Source: Labilithrix sp. (GTDB taxonomy: Bacteria; Myxococcota; Polyangia; Polyangiales; Polyangiaceae). From it: a DNA stretch of 10,196 bases. Shown piece after piece: positions 8,372 to 10,196 of the stretch (the first letter of the stretch is position 1; the number at the start of each line of letters is the position of its first letter). The notes beneath the pieces are model-generated. The model was not told the origin of the DNA. It did not search any database and saw only the letters and a list, made by a program, of their open reading frames with translations. Location: the NCBI GenBank assembly GCA_028287035.1, contig JAQBQL010000112.1:1-10196 (forward strand), given 5' to 3'. The position numbers and the translations under genes are program-made.

Positions 8372-8377
8372 ACCTTA
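8372..8377 (-). promoter_or_regulatory. Candidate -10 element (TAAGGT) for the Nudix gene
   Basis: On the minus strand TAAGGT lies 10 nt before the ATG at 8361, in the 54-bp divergent spacer. Its -35 region would overlap the -10 candidate of the opposite gene at 8400-8405, so the two promoters could interfere. The AAGGTG inside it is an alternative weak ribosome-binding site. Confidence 0.3.
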
Positions 8378-8399
8378 CCCCGCGCCGCGCAGGCTGCGC

Positions 8400-8405
8400 T
8401 AGTCT
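8400..8405 (+). promoter_or_regulatory. Candidate -10 element (TAGTCT) for the exported protein-sigma cluster
   Basis: TAGTCT lies 10 nt before the ATG at 8416. It is the only TANNNT on the plus strand in the spacer and would drive the three-gene cluster to its right. If the sigma factor controls its own cluster, an ECF-type promoter could be here instead, but no clear one is seen. Confidence 0.3.
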
Positions 8406-8415
8406 CGCGCCGCCC

Positions 8416-9441
8416 ATGCGCCCCGGCTCCACGCACCGATCTCTCGCGCGCCGCGCCATGGGCTGCGTCGCGGTGAGCGTCGGTGCCTGCGTCGTGCTGC
8501 ACGGCGGCATGGCGCGAGCACAGGAGCGGCCGCGCGCGCGCCTCACGTATTCGCCGTCGCCCGACGTCGCCGACTGCCCGAGCGAGCGCGAGGTGCGCGA
8601 TGCGGTCGCGGCGCGCCTCGGGTACGACGCGTTCGATGCGACGCAGCAGGACGCCGCCGCGACGCGCGACGTCATGCGCGAGGTCGTGATCACGGTGAAG
8701 CGCAGAGGCGTGGGCATCGTGGGCTCGTTCGAGCTCCGCGGTCCTCGTCCCGGTCAGCGCGAGCTCGCGTCGGAAGCGGGCGACTGCCGCGGCGTCGTCG
8801 ACACGTTCGTGGTCGCGATCGCCGTCGCCGTCGATCCCTCGAGCCTCACGCGGCCCATCGCGGAGCCGCCGCCCGCTGCCCCCGTCCCGGTTCCGGCGCC
8901 GCCGCCCGCGCCGCCCTCGCCCGAGCCTCCTCCGCCCGCCGCAGCGCCTCCCCCGTGGCGCGTCAGCGCCGGTCCCGTGGTGCTCTTCGGCGAGCTGCCC
9001 GCGGCGGCGCCCGGGATCACGGTCATGGTCGGGCGGCGCTTCGGTTGGCTGTCGGCGAATGTCGAGGGGCTCGCGACGCTCGACGTGTCGGCGACGCGCG
9101 CGGCGCTCGGCACGGTGCACGCATCGCTTCTCGGCGCGGCGATCGCTCCGTGCGTCCACCTCGATCCCTTCTTCGCGTGCGGAGCGCTGACGCTCGGCGC
9201 CCTCCGTGGCGAGGGCGAGGGCGTGACGGGCATCCGGCCGCTCCACGGCAGCGAGGCCTACGCGGCGGCGAGCGCGCGCGCCGGGGCCGAGCTCCCGCTG
9301 ACGCGCGCGTTGTGGCTCCGGGCCGAGGCGGCGGCGGTCGTGCCGATCACGCGGATCGGTCTGCAGCTCGCGTCGCAGGACGTGTGGCGCACGTCGCCCG
9401 TGGCGGCGCGGGTGGGCGCGTCGCTCGGAGTTTCTTTCTGA
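8416..9441 (+). CDS. Exported protein with Pro-rich linker and possible outer-membrane beta-barrel domain
   Basis: The protein has 341 residues. A signal peptide is visible: Arg-rich start, hydrophobic stretch at about 14-31, and an ARA cleavage site at 33-35. The N-terminal domain (about 37-148) has a DCPSE motif (Cys54), RLGYDAF, alternating beta-like stretches and GDCRGVV (Cys124), so a Cys54-Cys124 disulfide is plausible. It ends in AVDPSSL. A Pro/Ala linker occupies about 150-183. The C-terminal half is Gly/Ala-rich, with amphipathic strand-like segments, a second Cys pair (246, 255) and a terminal Phe, as in outer-membrane barrels. I recall similar proteins next to sigma factors in Polyangia but know no defined function. 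An ATG at 8458 is an alternative start, but it would remove the Arg-rich n-region. It is followed after 7 bp by the sigma gene, so it is likely the first gene of an operon. Confidence 0.85.
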   Translation: MRPGSTHRSLARRAMGCVAVSVGACVVLHGGMARAQERPRARLTYSPSPDVADCPSEREVRDAVAARLGYDAFDATQQDAAATRDVMREVVITVKRRGVGIVGSFELRGPRPGQRELASEAGDCRGVVDTFVVAIAVAVDPSSLTRPIAEPPPAAPVPVPAPPPAPPSPEPPPPAAAPPPWRVSAGPVVLFGELPAAAPGITVMVGRRFGWLSANVEGLATLDVSATRAALGTVHASLLGAAIAPCVHLDPFFACGALTLGALRGEGEGVTGIRPLHGSEAYAAASARAGAELPLTRALWLRAEAAAVVPITRIGLQLASQDVWRTSPVAARVGASLGVSF

Positions 9442-9448
9442 GCGAGTG

Positions 9449-9991
9449 ATGGAAGCGCCCGAGGCCCCCAAAGAGGACGTGACGGTCGACTTCCAGGCCG
9501 TCTACCGCCGCGAGGTCAGCTACGTCATCCATAGCCTGCGCCGGCTCGGCGTTCGTGACGCCGAGCTCGAGGACGTCGCGCACGACGTCTTCGTGGCCGT
9601 GTACCGGCACTGGGCCGACCTCGACCCCGCGCGACCCGTGCGCCCCTGGCTCTTCGGCTTCGCCTTCCGCATCGCCTCCGACCATCGCAAGCTCGCCCGG
9701 CACCGGCACGAGGCGCCGCCGCTCGCTCACGAGCCGCCCGACCCCGGGCCGCAGCCGGACACGCTCCTCGAGGACGAACGCATGCGCAGGCAACTGATGA
9801 GCGCCCTCGACGCGATGGACTTCGACAAGCGCAGCCTCGTCGTCATGCACGACCTCGAGGGCCTCCCCGTGCCCGAGATCGCGGCGCTCCTCGCGGTGCC
9901 CCTGAACACGGCGTATTCTCGGTTGAGGCTCGCGCGCGCCGAGCTCGAGAGGCAGCTCGTGAAGATCACCGGAGGAGGACGCCGTGAGTGA
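9449..9991 (+). CDS. ECF-type RNA polymerase sigma factor
   Basis: The protein has 180 residues, the size of a minimal ECF sigma factor with only regions 2 and 4. Region 2 (about 15-85) includes FQAVYRREVSYVI, the region 2.2 motif DAELEDVAHDVFVAVYRHW, and PWLFGFAFRIASDHRK for promoter melting and -10 recognition. A short acidic, Pro-rich linker follows. Region 4 (about 112-172) has ALDAMDFDKRSLVVMHDLEG and the helix-turn-helix PVPEIAALLAVPLNTAYSRL that binds the -35 element. The ATG at 9449 is chosen; a GTG directly before it (9446) is also in frame. The start is 7 bp after the exported-protein stop, suggesting translational coupling. The next gene overlaps its 3' end by 8 bp, the usual position for a regulator that holds the sigma factor inactive at the membrane. 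Target promoters are unknown. Confidence 0.95.
   Translation: MEAPEAPKEDVTVDFQAVYRREVSYVIHSLRRLGVRDAELEDVAHDVFVAVYRHWADLDPARPVRPWLFGFAFRIASDHRKLARHRHEAPPLAHEPPDPGPQPDTLLEDERMRRQLMSALDAMDFDKRSLVVMHDLEGLPVPEIAALLAVPLNTAYSRLRLARAELERQLVKITGGGRRE
9971..9978 (+). promoter_or_regulatory. Strong Shine-Dalgarno (GGAGGAGG) for the gene after sigma
   Basis: GGAGGAGG lies inside the end of the sigma gene, 5 nt before the GTG at 9984. It fixes the start of the overlapping downstream gene and contrasts with the weak or absent Shine-Dalgarno before most other genes here, suggesting a need for efficient, coupled translation. Confidence 0.75.
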
Positions 9992-10196
9992 CGAGCTCGA
10001 GCCGCTCGGCCCGCTCGCCCAGGGCTTCCTCGCGGCCGAGCGGCGGCGCGGCGACGTCGGGCGCGACGTCGAGGATCGCCTCCTCGCGCGCGTCGCTGCG
10101 TCGGTCGCGATCGGGGCCGCGGTGGTGACCGCCGCGAGCGTTGCCAGCGCCAGCAGCGGAGGTGCGGGCGCCGGCGCGCTGGGTGGTGGTGCGGCG
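9984..10196 (+). CDS. N-terminal part of a single-span membrane protein, putative sigma-factor regulator (partial)
   Basis: The GTG start overlaps the sigma stop by 8 bp and the frame stays open to the window edge, giving 71 residues. The first 36 or so are charged and predicted cytoplasmic (EPLGPLAQGFLAAERRR, then a segment with DVEDRLLARV). A membrane span follows at about 37-56 (VAASVAIGAAVVTAASVASA), then a Gly/Ala/Ser-rich stretch that begins the extracytoplasmic part. There is no Cys/His zinc-binding anti-sigma motif in the visible part. Position, overlap and topology fit a membrane-bound anti-sigma factor, but no sequence family is recognised, so the role is inferred from context. An alternative is a structural partner of the exported protein. 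Confidence 0.75.
   Translation, partial: MSDELEPLGPLAQGFLAAERRRGDVGRDVEDRLLARVAASVAIGAAVVTAASVASASSGGAGAGALGGGAA

Noticed and set aside
7738..8415. Extension of the exported-protein frame upstream on the plus strand
   Set aside because: That part is antisense to the Nudix gene; the signal peptide begins at the ATG at 8416.
8479..8490. Possible lipobox (VGAC, Cys25) in the exported protein
   Set aside because: The -3 to -1 residues fit poorly and a standard ARA signal peptidase I site follows at 33-35, so a lipoprotein is less likely.
8362..9471. Extension of the Nudix frame far upstream on the minus strand
   Set aside because: The extra 370 codons are antisense to the exported-protein gene and Arg/Ala-rich; Nudix similarity begins after the ATG at 8361.

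Overview
The window looks like a piece of chromosome from a high-GC myxobacterium (Myxococcota, probably Polyangia/Sorangiineae-like). This is inferred from the very GC-rich codon use, three eukaryote-like Ser/Thr kinases within 5 kb, kinases fused to formylglycine-generating-enzyme (FGE)-like domains, and an ECF sigma module of a type I associate with this group. No mobile element, CRISPR array, tRNA or rRNA is visible, and no gene-free stretch exceeds 300 bp. The largest gap is 7352-7581.

Left part, 1-5095: two tandem, paralogous, plus-strand genes. The first is cut by the window edge. The second is complete, with a cytoplasmic kinase, one membrane span and an extracytoplasmic FGE-like domain. 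Both FGE-like domains lack the two active-site cysteines of true FGE, yet share ten other cysteines, so they look like disulfide-stabilised sensor domains rather than enzymes. A third kinase (minus strand, zinc-ribbon N-terminus, one membrane span, beta-rich C-terminal domain) converges on them with a 6-bp gap between stop codons.

Middle part, 5110-8361: minus-strand genes for a SRAP/YedK-HMCES abasic-site-crosslinking protein, a MATE-family multidrug exporter with a structured leader, and an NrtR-like Nudix plus winged-helix protein. The SRAP protein has Gln where Asn is expected in the active site. The Nudix protein has a 7-residue insert in its Nudix box.

Right part, 8416-10196: a divergent plus-strand cluster. 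It encodes an exported protein with a Pro-rich linker and a C-terminal domain that may be a beta-barrel, an ECF sigma factor, and an overlapping gene for a single-span membrane protein that is probably the regulator of the sigma factor. The last gene runs off the edge.

A recurrent theme is a TANNNT hexamer 6-12 nt before the start codon of five genes (kinases 2 and 3, SRAP, Nudix, exported protein). This suggests near-leaderless transcription from individual promoters. MATE and the gene after sigma instead carry recognisable Shine-Dalgarno sequences.
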